Numbered from the stretch's first letter, positions 23,713 through 34,204 are shown. The stretch: 64,000 nt of DNA from Actinomadura terrae (GCF_022751215.1 NZ_JAICDG010000001.1:310001-374000), one strand, 5' to 3'. Numbers and translations: made by a program. Notes: generated by a model not told the origin, from the sequence alone.

Positions 23713-24735
23713 TCAGTAGGTGACGACGGCGCGGAACCGCACCTCGCCCTTGGCGACACGGTCGAACGCGTCCGCGACGCGCGCGTTGTCGTAGACCTCG
23801 ACGCGCGGCGTGACCTTGCCCGACGCGACGATCGACAGCGCCTCCCGCAGGACGCCCGGCCCCTCGTGGGTGGCGCCGAGCACCTGCTGGTCGAGCGCGA
23901 AGAACGGCCGGGCCATGTCGGGGGCGATGCTGAAGGGCGCGAGCCCGTCGATGCCCGCCATCACGATCCGCCCGCCCGGCCGCAGCCCCCGCATCGCCTC
24001 GGACGCGGCGGCCGACGACGGCGCGGTCACCACGATCACGTCGGCGCCGCCCGCCGCCTCCAGCTGCTCGCCGTCCGCGACGATCAGGTCGGCGCCGAGC
24101 TCCCGGACGGCCGCGTGCTTGTCGGGCGACCGCGTCACCGCGATCGTCTCGTGCCCGGCCGCGGCGGCGAACTGGAGCGCCAGGTGGCCGAGCCCGCCGA
24201 TGCCGAGCACCGCGACCCGCTCGTACGGCTTCGGCGCGGCCTTGCTCAGCGCGCCCCACGCCGTGTACCCCGCGCACAGCACCGGCGCGGCCAGCTCGTA
24301 GTCCAGCCCGTCCGGCAGCATGACCGCGCTCGCGGCGGGCGCCACCACGTACTCGGCGTGCCCGCCGGGGACGGTGATCCCCGTCATCCGGGGCGCCGGG
24401 CACGCGAACGCCGCGTGCCCCGACAGCGGCCGGTTCTGGACGCAGTAGTCGCAGCGCCCGCACGTCCCCTGGATCCAGGGGACGCCCACGCGGTCGCCCG
24501 CGTCGTGCGAGACGACCCCGGCCCCGGCCTGGACGACCTCGCCGACCGCCTCGTGCCCCGCGATCGCGGGCGAGAACGGCGGGAACGGGATGATGCCGCG
24601 CGTCGCGAGCACGTCGTTGAAGCAGATGCCCGAGGCGTGCACCCTGACCAGCACCTCGCCGGGCCCCGGCTCCGGCGTGGGCACGTCCTCGATCCGCCAC
24701 GCGGCGTTGACTTCGGGAATGACGGCTGCCTTCAT
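23713..24735 (-). CDS. Zinc-dependent alcohol dehydrogenase (MDR family)
   Basis: A 340-residue zinc ADH. The catalytic zinc site has Cys in HASGICFNDVL and GHEAVGEV, the structural zinc cysteines are CGRCDYC plus a later Cys, and the NAD site is VLGIGGLGHLALQFA. The ATG follows AGGTGG at good spacing. It lies between the class III aminotransferase (97 nt upstream) and the C-methyltransferase (22 nt downstream) on one strand, so one operon is likely. It could oxidise or reduce a sugar or amino-alcohol intermediate; substrate unknown. Confidence 0.85.
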   Translation of the reverse strand: MKAAVIPEVNAAWRIEDVPTPEPGPGEVLVRVHASGICFNDVLATRGIIPFPPFSPAIAGHEAVGEVVQAGAGVVSHDAGDRVGVPWIQGTCGRCDYCVQNRPLSGHAAFACPAPRMTGITVPGGHAEYVVAPAASAVMLPDGLDYELAAPVLCAGYTAWGALSKAAPKPYERVAVLGIGGLGHLALQFAAAAGHETIAVTRSPDKHAAVRELGADLIVADGEQLEAAGGADVIVVTAPSSAAASEAMRGLRPGGRIVMAGIDGLAPFSIAPDMARPFFALDQQVLGATHEGPGVLREALSIVASGKVTPRVEVYDNARVADAFDRVAKGEVRFRAVVTY

Positions 24736-24831
24736 ATTCGACCACCTAGGTAGGAGTGGGCGGACAGAACGACGGACGGGGAGCCGGCCCGCCGTCACGG
24801 GCGCGGCTCCACCGTCACGGGGGTGGGGCGG

Positions 24832-26211
24832 TCAGCGGGGGTTGAGGCGTCCGGCCTCGACGTCGAGCCGGCCGAGGACCTCGGTGATCGCGGCGGTCGT
24901 CCGGTCGGCCTCGGCCCGCGTGAACACCAGCGGCGGCGACAGCACCAGCGTCTGCCCGTAGTTGCGGGTGATCACGCCGTGCGTCTCGTAGACGTCGTCC
25001 GCGACCTCCAGCGCCAGATCCATCGAGAGCGGCTCGCGGGTCTCCTTGTTCACCACCAGCTCGATACCGGCCATCGCGCCCTCGACCCGGACGTCGCCGA
25101 CCGACGGCAGCCCGGCGGCCGTGACGAGCCCGCCGCGCAGCCACTCGCCGATCTCCAGGGACCGCCCGAGCAGCCCCTCCTTCTCGATGACCTCCAGGTT
25201 GGCCAGCGCCACGGCCGCGCTGACCGGGTGCCCCGAGTAGGTGTAGCCGTGGAAGAAGTTGCGGTCCCCGCCGGCGACGGCCTCGGCGATCTCATCCCGC
25301 ATCAGCACCGCGCCCATCGGGACGTACCCGCTGGTCAGCCCCTTCGCGGTCGTGATGATGTCGGGGTCCATGCCGCGCGGCGCCGAGTCGAACCAGGTCC
25401 CGATCCGGCCGTAGCCGGTGATGACCTCGTCGGCGATCAACAGGATGCCGTGCGAGCGCAGCAGCTCCCGCACCCGCGGCCAGTAGTCGGAGGGCGGGGC
25501 GATGACGCCGCCGCCGCCCAGCACCGGCTCGCCGACCATCGCGGCGATGTTGCGCGCGCCGAGCCGCTCGATCGTCTCCGACAGCTCGTTCAGCAGGAAG
25601 TCGGTGGTGTCCTGGCCGCCGTAGAACTCCGCCCGGTACGGGTAGGGCGGCATCAGCTTCTCGACGTGCGGCAGGTTCGGGCCGACCGCGACCTGCATGT
25701 CCGGGATGCCGGTGGCGGTGCCGCTGCCGTAGGTCGCGCCGTGGTAGCCGTAGTGCCGGGCGAGGATCCAGTTGCGGTCGGTCTCGCCCCGGTGGTGGTG
25801 GTAGAGCCGGGCCAGCTTCAGCGCCGTGTCGACGCCCTCCGACCCGCCGCAGGTGAAGTACACGCGGTTGATGTCGCCCGGCGCGAGCGCGGCGAGGCGC
25901 TCGGCGAGCAGCGCGGCCTTGTCGCTGCCGTACTCGAAGAAGCTGGTGAAGTGCGCCAGCTCGGAGATCTGCCGGGCCGCCGCGTCGGCCAGCTCCTGGC
26001 GGCCGTGGCCGACCTGGGCGACCCAGATGCCGCCCCCGAGGGCATCCAGGAACTCGCGGCCCGACGCGTCCCATACCGTGCTGCCCTCGCCGCGGACCAT
26101 GACGCGCCGCTCCCGGCGGGGCCCGCGCTCGTGCGAGTGCAGGACGTGACGCCGGTCGAGGTCTTCGAGGATGGCCGCCGAGCGCGCCGAACGGGTCGAG
26201 GAGATCGTCAC
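24832..26211 (-). CDS. Class III (omega-)aminotransferase
   Basis: A 459-residue class III PLP transaminase. It has the conserved CGGSEGVDTALKLAR, Asp261 in LLIADEVITGYGR and the PLP lysine Lys290 in ITTAKGLTSGYVP. The GTG start has AGGAG 6 nt upstream and gives a normal family length. It acts on amines or omega-amino acids, not usually on NDP-sugars (those use DegT types, none seen here). First gene of an apparent operon with the ADH and C-methyltransferase, divergent from the ECF sigma gene. It may make an amine or beta-amino-acid unit for the product, or be catabolic. Confidence 0.85.
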   Translation of the reverse strand: MTISSTRSARSAAILEDLDRRHVLHSHERGPRRERRVMVRGEGSTVWDASGREFLDALGGGIWVAQVGHGRQELADAAARQISELAHFTSFFEYGSDKAALLAERLAALAPGDINRVYFTCGGSEGVDTALKLARLYHHHRGETDRNWILARHYGYHGATYGSGTATGIPDMQVAVGPNLPHVEKLMPPYPYRAEFYGGQDTTDFLLNELSETIERLGARNIAAMVGEPVLGGGGVIAPPSDYWPRVRELLRSHGILLIADEVITGYGRIGTWFDSAPRGMDPDIITTAKGLTSGYVPMGAVLMRDEIAEAVAGGDRNFFHGYTYSGHPVSAAVALANLEVIEKEGLLGRSLEIGEWLRGGLVTAAGLPSVGDVRVEGAMAGIELVVNKETREPLSMDLALEVADDVYETHGVITRNYGQTLVLSPPLVFTRAEADRTTAAITEVLGRLDVEAGRLNPR

Positions 26212-26395
26212 CTTCGCTCCTAGTCTCGGTGGGTTTCCCCGAACGATCGCAGCGGCGCGTGGCCTGGGACATCTTCCAGGGTGCGGTGCCCGGTCCGGCT
26301 GGTGGCGTCCACCGGCGCCCGCTGGCAAAAATCTGGCATGTCGTGACCTGTCGAGACCTCGCCATCCGTGCGACTGTGTGGTGACAATCTGAGCT

Positions 26396-27414
<1,019 letters not shown>

Positions 27415-27418
<4 letters not shown>

Positions 27419-28017
27419 CCGGAGAATCGGTGACCGGAGCAGAATCCGTGAGCGGAGCAGGGCCGGCGCGGCGGGTCGTGCTGGCGATGGCGACCTCGGT
27501 CGACGGGTTCGTCTCGGCCGAGGACGGCGCCGTCGACTGGCTCTTCCCCTACCTGGACGCCGAGGTCGAGCAGTGGATCATGGAGTATGTGGGGGAGTGC
27601 GACGCCCAGCTCATCGGCCGCGTGAACTACCTGGAGCAGGCGGCGTACTGGCCGACCGTCGCCGACCCGCAGGCCCCGCTGCTGAACGACGCCGAGAAGG
27701 TCGTCTTCACCTCCACGCTGACGGAGGTGAACTGGGGCAACGCGCGGATCGCGGAGCATGACGTCGCCACCGAGATCGAGCTGCTCCGCAAGCGTCCCGG
27801 CCGGGACATCCTCGTGCCGGGCGGGGTGGGCTTCGCCCGCCACGTCGTCGAGCTGGGGCTCGTCGACCTCTACCGGTTCATGGTCTACCCGGTGGTGCTC
27901 GGCGCCGGAGTGCCCCTGTTCACCAGGCGCCTCCCGCTGCGGTGCGTCGCGTCCAGGACGTTCGGCAACGGCTCCGTCGCCCTCACCTACCGTCCGGACG
28001 AGTCGCCGCCGGGCTGA
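27415..28017 (+). CDS. RibD C-terminal/dihydrofolate-reductase-fold protein
   Basis: A 200-residue reductase-fold protein. It has the core MATSVDGFVSAEDGAVDWL, the nucleotide-side DILVPGGVGFARHVVELGL and VVLGAGVPLF. Such proteins are often paired with ECF sigma genes in actinomycetes, but their substrates are mostly unknown. GTG start at 27415 with GGAGGAGG upstream, overlapping the sigma stop. The first 20 residues carry a repeated VTGES/VTGAES/VSGAG pattern before the fold begins, so an internal start is possible. It is followed by a strong terminator. Confidence 0.82.
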
Positions 28018-28033
28018 GCGCGGGAGTCCATCG

Positions 28034-28071
28034 GGCGCCGCCGCCCCTCCCCGGGGCGGCGGCGCCTTTTT
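28034..28071 (+). terminator. Rho-independent terminator
   Basis: GGCGCCGCCGCCCC (28034-28047) pairs perfectly with GGGGCGGCGGCGCC (28053-28066), followed by TTTTT. It ends the sigma/reductase operon, 17 bp after the stop. Confidence 0.93.
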
Positions 28072-28193
28072 GAATAACCGCACGGCAATTCCGGAGTAGT
28101 AGGACGCGGCACGCGAGATCGACGATGGATTTCAAGCGTGCTCTCAATGCCGCGCGTCCGCTATCGCGCGTCCACTACTGAAAGGGTCCCGCC

Positions 28194-29288
28194 GTGAAGG
28201 CTCTGGTGCTGTCGGGTGGGTCCGGCGCCCGGCTCCGGCCCATCAGCCATTCCATGCCCAAGCAGCTCATTCCCGTGGCCAACCGGCCGGTGCTGGAGTA
28301 TGTGATCGACGATATCCGGGGCCTCGGCGTCACCGACATCGCGATCGTCGTGGGCTCCTGGGCGACGCAGATCCAGCAGGCGCTCGGCGACGGGTCCCGC
28401 TTCGGGGTGCACCTCACCTATCTGCGGCAGGACCTGCCGCTCGGCCTGGCCGACGCCCTCCGGCGGGCCAGGCGCTTTCTCGGCGACGACGATTTCGTGA
28501 TGTATCTCGGGGACAACGTCCTGCGCGAGGGCGTCGCCGAAATGGCCGAGGAATTCCGCAGGACGCGTCCGGCGGCGCAACTCGTCGTGCACAAGGTCGC
28601 CGACCCCCGCGCCTACGGCGTCGCCGAGGTGGACGCGGACGGCGCGGTGCTGCGGCTGGTGGAGAAGCCCGAGCAGCCGCGCAGCGACCTCGCGGTCGTC
28701 GGGGTGTACTTCTTCACCGCCGCCGTCCACGCGGCCGTCGACGCGATCGAGCCGAGCGCCCGGGGCGAGCTGGAGATCACCGACGCGATCCAGCGTCTCG
28801 TGACGGACGGCGCGAAGGTGCGGGCGCGCGAGTACACCGGCTACTGGCGGGACGTCGGCGAGATCGAGCACGTCCTGGACTGCAACCGCCGCCTGCTGGA
28901 GGACGTCCGCCACCGCGTCGCCGGGACGGTCGAGGGCGGCGCCGCGCTGCGCGGCCCGGTCGTCGTCGAGGAGGGCGCGCGGGTGGTGCGGTCCCGCGTC
29001 ACCGGTCCGGCCGTCATCGGCGCGGGCACGCTGGTCGAGGACAGCGAGATCGGCCCCGGCACCGCCGTGGGGCGCGGCTGCCTGCTGCGCTCGACGTCGC
29101 TGGCCGACTCGATCGTGCTGGACGGGGCGTCGGTCTGCTTCGCCGGCCCGTTCGCCCGCTCGGTGATCGGCCGGTCCGCGACGGTCGGGCCCGCCGGGGG
29201 CCGCGCCGGGGCGCGCACCGCGCACCGGCTCGTCGTCGGCGACCACGCCGGAGTCGAGGTCGCGGCCCGTCCGGACGGCGCCGGGTGA
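28194..29288 (+). CDS. rmlA: Glucose-1-phosphate thymidylyltransferase, long form
   Basis: A 364-residue sugar nucleotidylyltransferase. It has the signature GGSGARLRP then MPKQLIPV, Asp in YLGDNVL, VEKP and the product-binding GYWRDVGE. After about residue 240 a left-handed beta-helix tail follows (ALRGPVVVEEGARVVRSRV and later isoleucine-patch repeats), as in the long StrD/RmlA types of antibiotic clusters. It makes dTDP-glucose (or a related NDP-sugar) for deoxysugars. A GTG start follows AAAGGG. GTGA overlap with the NUDIX gene. No rmlB-type dehydratase is visible in the window. Confidence 0.9.
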   Translation: MKALVLSGGSGARLRPISHSMPKQLIPVANRPVLEYVIDDIRGLGVTDIAIVVGSWATQIQQALGDGSRFGVHLTYLRQDLPLGLADALRRARRFLGDDDFVMYLGDNVLREGVAEMAEEFRRTRPAAQLVVHKVADPRAYGVAEVDADGAVLRLVEKPEQPRSDLAVVGVYFFTAAVHAAVDAIEPSARGELEITDAIQRLVTDGAKVRAREYTGYWRDVGEIEHVLDCNRRLLEDVRHRVAGTVEGGAALRGPVVVEEGARVVRSRVTGPAVIGAGTLVEDSEIGPGTAVGRGCLLRSTSLADSIVLDGASVCFAGPFARSVIGRSATVGPAGGRAGARTAHRLVVGDHAGVEVAARPDGAG

Positions 29289-29854
29289 CGCGCTGGCGGG
29301 TCGCCTCGGAGGCTGAGCTGTACCGCGACGACTGGCTCGACATCCGGCTCGCCGACGTCGAGTTGCCCGACGGGAACCGGCTCAGCCACCGGATCATCAA
29401 GGTCCCGCCGTACGCGGGGGTCGCCGCGCTCGGGCCCGGGCGCCGCGTCCTGCTGCTGTGGCGGCACCGGTTCATCACCGACTCGTGGGGCTGGGAGATC
29501 CCTGGCGGCCGCGTCGAGCACGGCGAACGCCCCGTCGACGCCGCCGCGCGCGAGTTCCGCGAGGAGACCGGCTGGCGGGCCGCGCCGCTGCGGCCGCTGC
29601 TGTGCGTGCAGCCGATCAACGGCATGGCCGACGCCGTGCAGGAGGTCTTCCGCGCGGACGGCGCGACGTTCGCCGGGCGGCCGTCCGACCCGTCGGAGGC
29701 GGAGCGGGTCGAGTGGGTGCCGCTCGCCGACGTCCCCGGCCTCATCGCGGCCGGGCGGATCGTCAGCGCGGCGACCATGGCCGCGCTCCTCTACCTGATG
29801 GCCGCGCCCGACCAGCCGCTCGACCACCCGCTCGATCGGTCGTCCGCCCACTAG
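29285..29854 (+). CDS. NUDIX hydrolase
   Basis: A 189-residue NUDIX protein with a complete box from Gly75 to Trp97: G-x5-E81-x7-R89-E90-F-x-E93-E94-x-G-W. The layout resembles ADP-ribose/NDP-sugar pyrophosphatases. It is translationally coupled to rmlA by GTGA (29285-29288), so it may trim or proof-read nucleotide sugars; this is inference. It overlaps no other gene and is followed by about 190 bp before the transporter. Confidence 0.88.
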   Translation: MTRWRVASEAELYRDDWLDIRLADVELPDGNRLSHRIIKVPPYAGVAALGPGRRVLLLWRHRFITDSWGWEIPGGRVEHGERPVDAAAREFREETGWRAAPLRPLLCVQPINGMADAVQEVFRADGATFAGRPSDPSEAERVEWVPLADVPGLIAAGRIVSAATMAALLYLMAAPDQPLDHPLDRSSAH

Positions 29855-30041
29855 CCCGGCCGTCCGTCCGGCTGCGCATTCGGGGAGATGTGGGGGCCGG
29901 ACGGCCGCTGCGAGGCTCGTCAGCGATGCCCGATGCAGGGCGCCCGCGACCGTTAGCACCGGCCGCGGTGAGTTTCCATCCGCGCCGTCGTCACATAACC
30001 GAGCCGTGGAGGTGGCGCGGTCGTTCGACGAGAGGACGAGG

Positions 30042-31610
30042 ATGAGCGCAGAAGCGGGGCCGGTGCCGCGGGCGGGGCGGCGCGAGTGGGCCGGGCTGGT
30101 GATGCTGTGCCTGCCGACGATGCTGGCGACGGTGGACATCAACGTGACGCTGCTGGCGTTGCCGCACATCGCCAAGGACCTCGGGTCCAGTGACATCCAG
30201 CAGCTGTGGATCACCGATGTGTACGGGTTCGTGATCGCCAGCTTCCTGATCACGATGGGCACGCTGGGCGACCGGCTCGGGCGGCGCAAGGTGCTGCTGT
30301 CGGGAGCCGCGCTGTTCATCGTCGCCTCGATCCTGGCCGCCACGGCCGGGTCGACCGGGGCGCTGATCGCGGCGCGGGCGGTGATCGGGCTGGCCGGGGC
30401 GACGCTGATGCCGTCGGTGCTGGCGATCATCACGGACATGTTCCGCGACCCCAAGCAGCTGGCGGTCGCGATGGGCGCCTGGGGCTCCTCGATCATGCTC
30501 GGACTGATCGGCGGCCCGATCATCGGCGGCCTGCTGCTCGGCCCGTTCTACTGGGGGTCGGTGTTCCTGATCGCGATCCCGGTGATGGCGGTGCTGCTGA
30601 TCACCGGCCCGTTCCTGATCCCCGAGTCGCGCAACCCCCACGCCCGCCCCCTCGACCTGGTCAGCGTCGTCCTGTCGCTGGGGATGATCATGCCGGTGGT
30701 GTACGGGGTCAAGGAGCTCAGCCGCGACGGCTGGGCCGTCCTGCCCGTGGTCGCGATCGTCGTCGGGCTCGTGCTCGGCGCGATCTTCGTGCGGCGGCAG
30801 CGCGGCATCGAGAACCCGCTGCTGGACCTGAACCTGTTCGGCATCCGGTCGCTCACCACCGGCCTGGCGCTCGGCCTGCTGGTCGCGATGATCACCGGCG
30901 GGACGGGCCTGACCGTGACGCTGTTCATGCAGATGGTCCGCGGCATCACGCCCGTCCACGTCGCGCTGTGGCTGATCGCCCCGTCGATCGCGATGGTCGT
31001 GTTCGGGAACATGGCGCTCGGGATGTCGCAGAAGATCCGCCCGGCCGTGGTGCTGGCCGCCGGATCGGTGGTGGCGATCGTGGGTCTGCTGGTCCTCACC
31101 CAGGTCAGCACGAACGGCGGCATGGGCGTGCTGCTGACCGGGCTGGTCCTCGTCTACATCGGCGCGTCCCCGGTCGGCATGATGAACAGCTTCCTGGTCA
31201 TGCAGGCCGCGCCGCCCGACAAGGCGGGCTCGGCCGGGTCGCTGTCCTCGACCTCGGGTGAGCTGGGCGCCGCGCTCGGCGTCGCGGTGTTCGGCGTCGT
31301 CGGCACGAGCGTCTACCGGCACGAGCTGGACATCCCCGCCGGAACCCCCGGCCCGGTCGCCGACGCCGCGCACAACGGCATCGCGAACGCGGTCTACGGC
31401 GCCAAGGGCACCCCGACGGGCCCGGCGCTGCTGGACGCGGCGGAGAAGGCGTTCACCAGCAGCCTGCACGTCGTCGCACTGTCCACCGTCGTCCTGTACG
31501 TCGCGCTGGCGGCCATCGCCTACATCGGCCTGCGCGACCTTCCGCCGACCGGCTCCCCCGAGCCCGCCGCCGACGCGAAGGCCGAGCCCGCCGAGCAGCC
31601 GACCGCCTGA
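30042..31610 (+). CDS. MFS efflux transporter, DHA2 (EmrB/QacA) family
   Basis: A 522-residue transporter with about 14 hydrophobic segments. Motif C-like and DHA2 features include MLATVDINVTLLALPHIAKD, GTLGDRLGRRKVL between helices 2 and 3, and GAWGSSIMLGLIGGPIIGG. The ATG at 30042 lies after GAGAGGACGAGG; a GTG at 30006 is in frame but would add 12 polar residues. DHA2 pumps are the usual self-resistance exporters in enediyne loci (SgcB group). It is closed by a hairpin at 31632. Confidence 0.9.
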   Translation: MSAEAGPVPRAGRREWAGLVMLCLPTMLATVDINVTLLALPHIAKDLGSSDIQQLWITDVYGFVIASFLITMGTLGDRLGRRKVLLSGAALFIVASILAATAGSTGALIAARAVIGLAGATLMPSVLAIITDMFRDPKQLAVAMGAWGSSIMLGLIGGPIIGGLLLGPFYWGSVFLIAIPVMAVLLITGPFLIPESRNPHARPLDLVSVVLSLGMIMPVVYGVKELSRDGWAVLPVVAIVVGLVLGAIFVRRQRGIENPLLDLNLFGIRSLTTGLALGLLVAMITGGTGLTVTLFMQMVRGITPVHVALWLIAPSIAMVVFGNMALGMSQKIRPAVVLAAGSVVAIVGLLVLTQVSTNGGMGVLLTGLVLVYIGASPVGMMNSFLVMQAAPPDKAGSAGSLSSTSGELGAALGVAVFGVVGTSVYRHELDIPAGTPGPVADAAHNGIANAVYGAKGTPTGPALLDAAEKAFTSSLHVVALSTVVLYVALAAIAYIGLRDLPPTGSPEPAADAKAEPAEQPTA

Positions 31611-31631
31611 CCCGAACCTCCAGCAGACGAA

Positions 31632-31662
31632 ACGATGGGCCGGTCATCGACCGGCCCATCGT
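31632..31662. terminator. Bidirectional hairpin between MFS and FAD genes
   Basis: ACGATGGGCCGGT (31632-31644) pairs perfectly with ACCGGCCCATCGT (31650-31662) around a 5-nt loop. No T run. It separates two convergent genes. Confidence 0.75.
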
Positions 31663-31677
31663 CGTATCCGCCTCGGC

Positions 31678-33072
31678 TCAGCCGGGCTGCCCGGCGCGCG
31701 TCCCGACCTCCGGGCGGCCCGCCAGCCAGGACCGGCCCGCCGGCGGCCGCCGGATCGCGTGCCGCAGGACGCGGGCCATCATCGCGGGCTTCATCAGCGC
31801 CTGCGGCGGGTCCATCAGCCCCGCCACCCGCATGAACCCCTCGGTGACCTTCGGGTCCTTGGTCGCCGCGTACTGGAGCCGCGCCATGTAGGCGTTGCCC
31901 ATCCTGACCTTGAGCGTGCGCTCGCCCTCGACGTCGGGGAAGTCCAGGTCGCCGCCCGCCGAGATCTCCCACGGTACATCGATGATCTTGGCGATGTCGG
32001 CCAGGAACGCGCCGGGCGCGGGCGGCACCCCGCGGCGCAGGTGCTCGCGCAGCTTCATCGCCTCCAGCGACGCCACGCTCATGCCCTGCCCGTAGACGGG
32101 GTTGAAGCTGCACACCGCGTCGCCCATCACGAGCAGCCGCTCGGGCAGCCGGGTCAGCTTCTCATAGCGCCGCCGCACGCTGGCCGGGAAGCGGAACGAC
32201 ACCGCCTCGTCCAGCGGCTCGGCGTCGCGGATCGCCTGGTAGACGTCCGGGACGGGCAGCGTCCTGGCGAAGTCCAGGAACGCCTCGTGCTCGGTCGGCG
32301 GGTGGTCGCCGAGGATGCCGGTCAGCGACAGGATGCACGTGTCCCGGCCGACCTGCCCGAAGAACGCGCCGCGCGGATGGGCGGGGGAGGCCACCGGGTT
32401 GATGGACTGCACCCCGTCGAACCACTCCGGCTGCGTGCGGTAGTGCCGCGTCGTGTACGCGAGACCGATCTTGACCTTGTCCTCGGCCGGACGGTCGTAG
32501 CCCAGCTCGGCGAACCACGCGGGGGTACGGGAGCCGCGCCCGGTCGCGTCCACGACCAGGTCGGCGTCGAGCAGCTCCTCCTCGGCGCCCTCGACCCGCC
32601 GCCGCACCCGCACGCCGACGATCCGGTCCCGCGCCTCGTCGGCCACCAGGCCCTCGATGTAGTGCCGCTGGAGGAACGTGACGTTCGGCAGCGCCGCCAC
32701 GCGGTCCCGCACGTGGTTCTCCAGCACCGGACGCGGCGCCGTCACCGACACGAGCCCCGTGTGCGCCGGACGCAGCTTCCGCGCGTTGAAGTACCAGCGC
32801 ATCTCGCCGAGGTCGCCGGTCGGCACACCGTCGGCGCGCAGCTCGTCGGTGAACCCGGGGAAGAGCTCCTCCATGATCAGATGCCCGCGCGCGTGCAGGC
32901 CGTGCGCGTGGACGGTGTGCGGCGATCCCCGCCGCGACACCCGCACCCCGAGCACCTCGTCCCGGTCCACGACCAGGACCTGCCCGTAGGACTCGGCGAG
33001 CACCCGGGCGGCCAGCAGGCCCGCGATGCTCCCGCCGAGGACGACCGCCCGTTCACCGAGATTCCCGCTCAT
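31678..33072 (-). CDS. FAD-dependent oxidoreductase/monooxygenase-like flavoprotein
   Basis: A 464-residue flavoprotein. The N-terminal dinucleotide motif is VVLGGSIAGLLAARVL, a mid-protein FAD stretch is DADLVVDATGRGSRTP, and the second FAD contact is LLVMGDAVCSFNPVYGQGMS. The pattern is that of the squalene-epoxidase/GGR-like group of class A-type flavoproteins often seen in natural-product clusters. The ATG has AAGGTGGG upstream. It stands alone, convergent with the efflux pump. It may oxidise the aromatic or core moiety (inference); the substrate is unknown. Confidence 0.82.
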   Translation of the reverse strand: MSGNLGERAVVLGGSIAGLLAARVLAESYGQVLVVDRDEVLGVRVSRRGSPHTVHAHGLHARGHLIMEELFPGFTDELRADGVPTGDLGEMRWYFNARKLRPAHTGLVSVTAPRPVLENHVRDRVAALPNVTFLQRHYIEGLVADEARDRIVGVRVRRRVEGAEEELLDADLVVDATGRGSRTPAWFAELGYDRPAEDKVKIGLAYTTRHYRTQPEWFDGVQSINPVASPAHPRGAFFGQVGRDTCILSLTGILGDHPPTEHEAFLDFARTLPVPDVYQAIRDAEPLDEAVSFRFPASVRRRYEKLTRLPERLLVMGDAVCSFNPVYGQGMSVASLEAMKLREHLRRGVPPAPGAFLADIAKIIDVPWEISAGGDLDFPDVEGERTLKVRMGNAYMARLQYAATKDPKVTEGFMRVAGLMDPPQALMKPAMMARVLRHAIRRPPAGRSWLAGRPEVGTRAGQPG

Positions 33073-33345
33073 CGGCCACCCACCTTCAGGGAAAGGGGCC
33101 ACCAGGGCCCGTTCGGGTGGGGCGGACCGCGTGTCACCGCCGGTTCGCCCATGGCCGGCGGAATTCGTCCGCCGGCGCACGCGACCGTCTCGTCCGGCCA
33201 CATCCGAAAGGGTCACATCCGGCCGGAGACCCCACATCTTCCCGATTGCGCAGGCGCTGTGGATCTAGGAGCGCACATTGGCGGATGTGGCCGCCGGCGC
33301 CGGTCCCTAGCGTCGTCATCGGACCAGCCACCAAAGGAGGAATCC

Positions 33346-34176
33346 GTGGCTCTACACAAGTTGAGGCGGCGCCACGTCATCGCGGCGGCCGCGAGCGTCG
33401 TGGCGCTGGCGGTGCCCGCCGGTGCCGCCGCCGCCAACGCGGCGAACGCCGACTCCGCCGCGCGACCGCCCCGGACCCCGCACACCGGGGCCGCGTGCAC
33501 CACCTGGGAGCGGCTGAGCAGCTTCGCGGTGGAGCAGCGCCGGGTGCTGAAACTGTTCAAGGGCTTCGAGGTGCTGCGAAACCAGGCCGACATGGACCGC
33601 CTCGCCAAGGTCAACCCCCAGTACGGCACCCACTACGCGCTCCTGTCCCACATGTACAACAGCATGAAGGGGGTGGGGCTGACCATCGTCAACGACGGCG
33701 CCCAGGGGCCGGGCAAGCCGACGCTGGTGTTCTACAAGCCGAACCCCCGCGTGAAGGACCCCACGAAGGCGTTCGAGCCGAACTTCCCCTACCGGCTCGC
33801 CGGCTGGGGCTACGTCAGCCCCTACACTCCCGGCAAGGCGCCCGCCTTCCCGGACGACCCCGGCCTGCGCTGCCTCAAGCCGAAGGACTCCTTCATCCAC
33901 GAGCGCAGCGTCCACCCGTCCGACACCTGGTTCAACACCCGGGTCCCCCCGAAGAACGAGGCGTGGAAGGGCGAGGACCCGGCCGCCTCGTGGCCGACCG
34001 CCGAGGAGTGCAACTGCCAGGTCGGCATGGCGCACGGCCGTTTCTGGGACAGCCACCTGTTCCTGACCGGCACCCCGTTCCCGTGGGTGTCGATGTTCAA
34101 CCCGGGCAAGCCCATCCCCGGCTTCGACGCGGTCCCCGGCCAGGGCTTCTTCTTCCCGGAGCGGCCCGCCTCCTGA
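33346..34176 (+). CDS. Secreted protein of unknown function
   Basis: A 276-residue exported protein. The signal peptide has a basic start with LRRRHV (possibly twin-arginine), then AAAASVVALAVPAG and a cleavage region near residues 28-36. The mature part has four cysteines (in GAACTTW, GLRCLKP and EECNCQVG) and is rich in Pro and aromatic residues, with ERSVHPSDTWFNTR and HGRFWDSHLFLTGTPFPW. A GTG start follows AAAGGAGG at 5 nt. I do not recognise the family. It is not an enediyne apoprotein of the neocarzinostatin type (those are about 110 mature residues with an Ig-like fold). It lies at the possible right border of the cluster. Confidence 0.75.
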   Translation: MALHKLRRRHVIAAAASVVALAVPAGAAAANAANADSAARPPRTPHTGAACTTWERLSSFAVEQRRVLKLFKGFEVLRNQADMDRLAKVNPQYGTHYALLSHMYNSMKGVGLTIVNDGAQGPGKPTLVFYKPNPRVKDPTKAFEPNFPYRLAGWGYVSPYTPGKAPAFPDDPGLRCLKPKDSFIHERSVHPSDTWFNTRVPPKNEAWKGEDPAASWPTAEECNCQVGMAHGRFWDSHLFLTGTPFPWVSMFNPGKPIPGFDAVPGQGFFFPERPAS

Positions 34177-34204
34177 CCCCGCGCCCATCCCTTCGCATCC
34201 GACC

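Noticed and set aside
33346..34176. Enediyne apoprotein (neocarzinostatin-type carrier)
   Set aside because: Too long, no Ig-like repeat pattern or apoprotein signature. It is exported but otherwise unlike known apoproteins.
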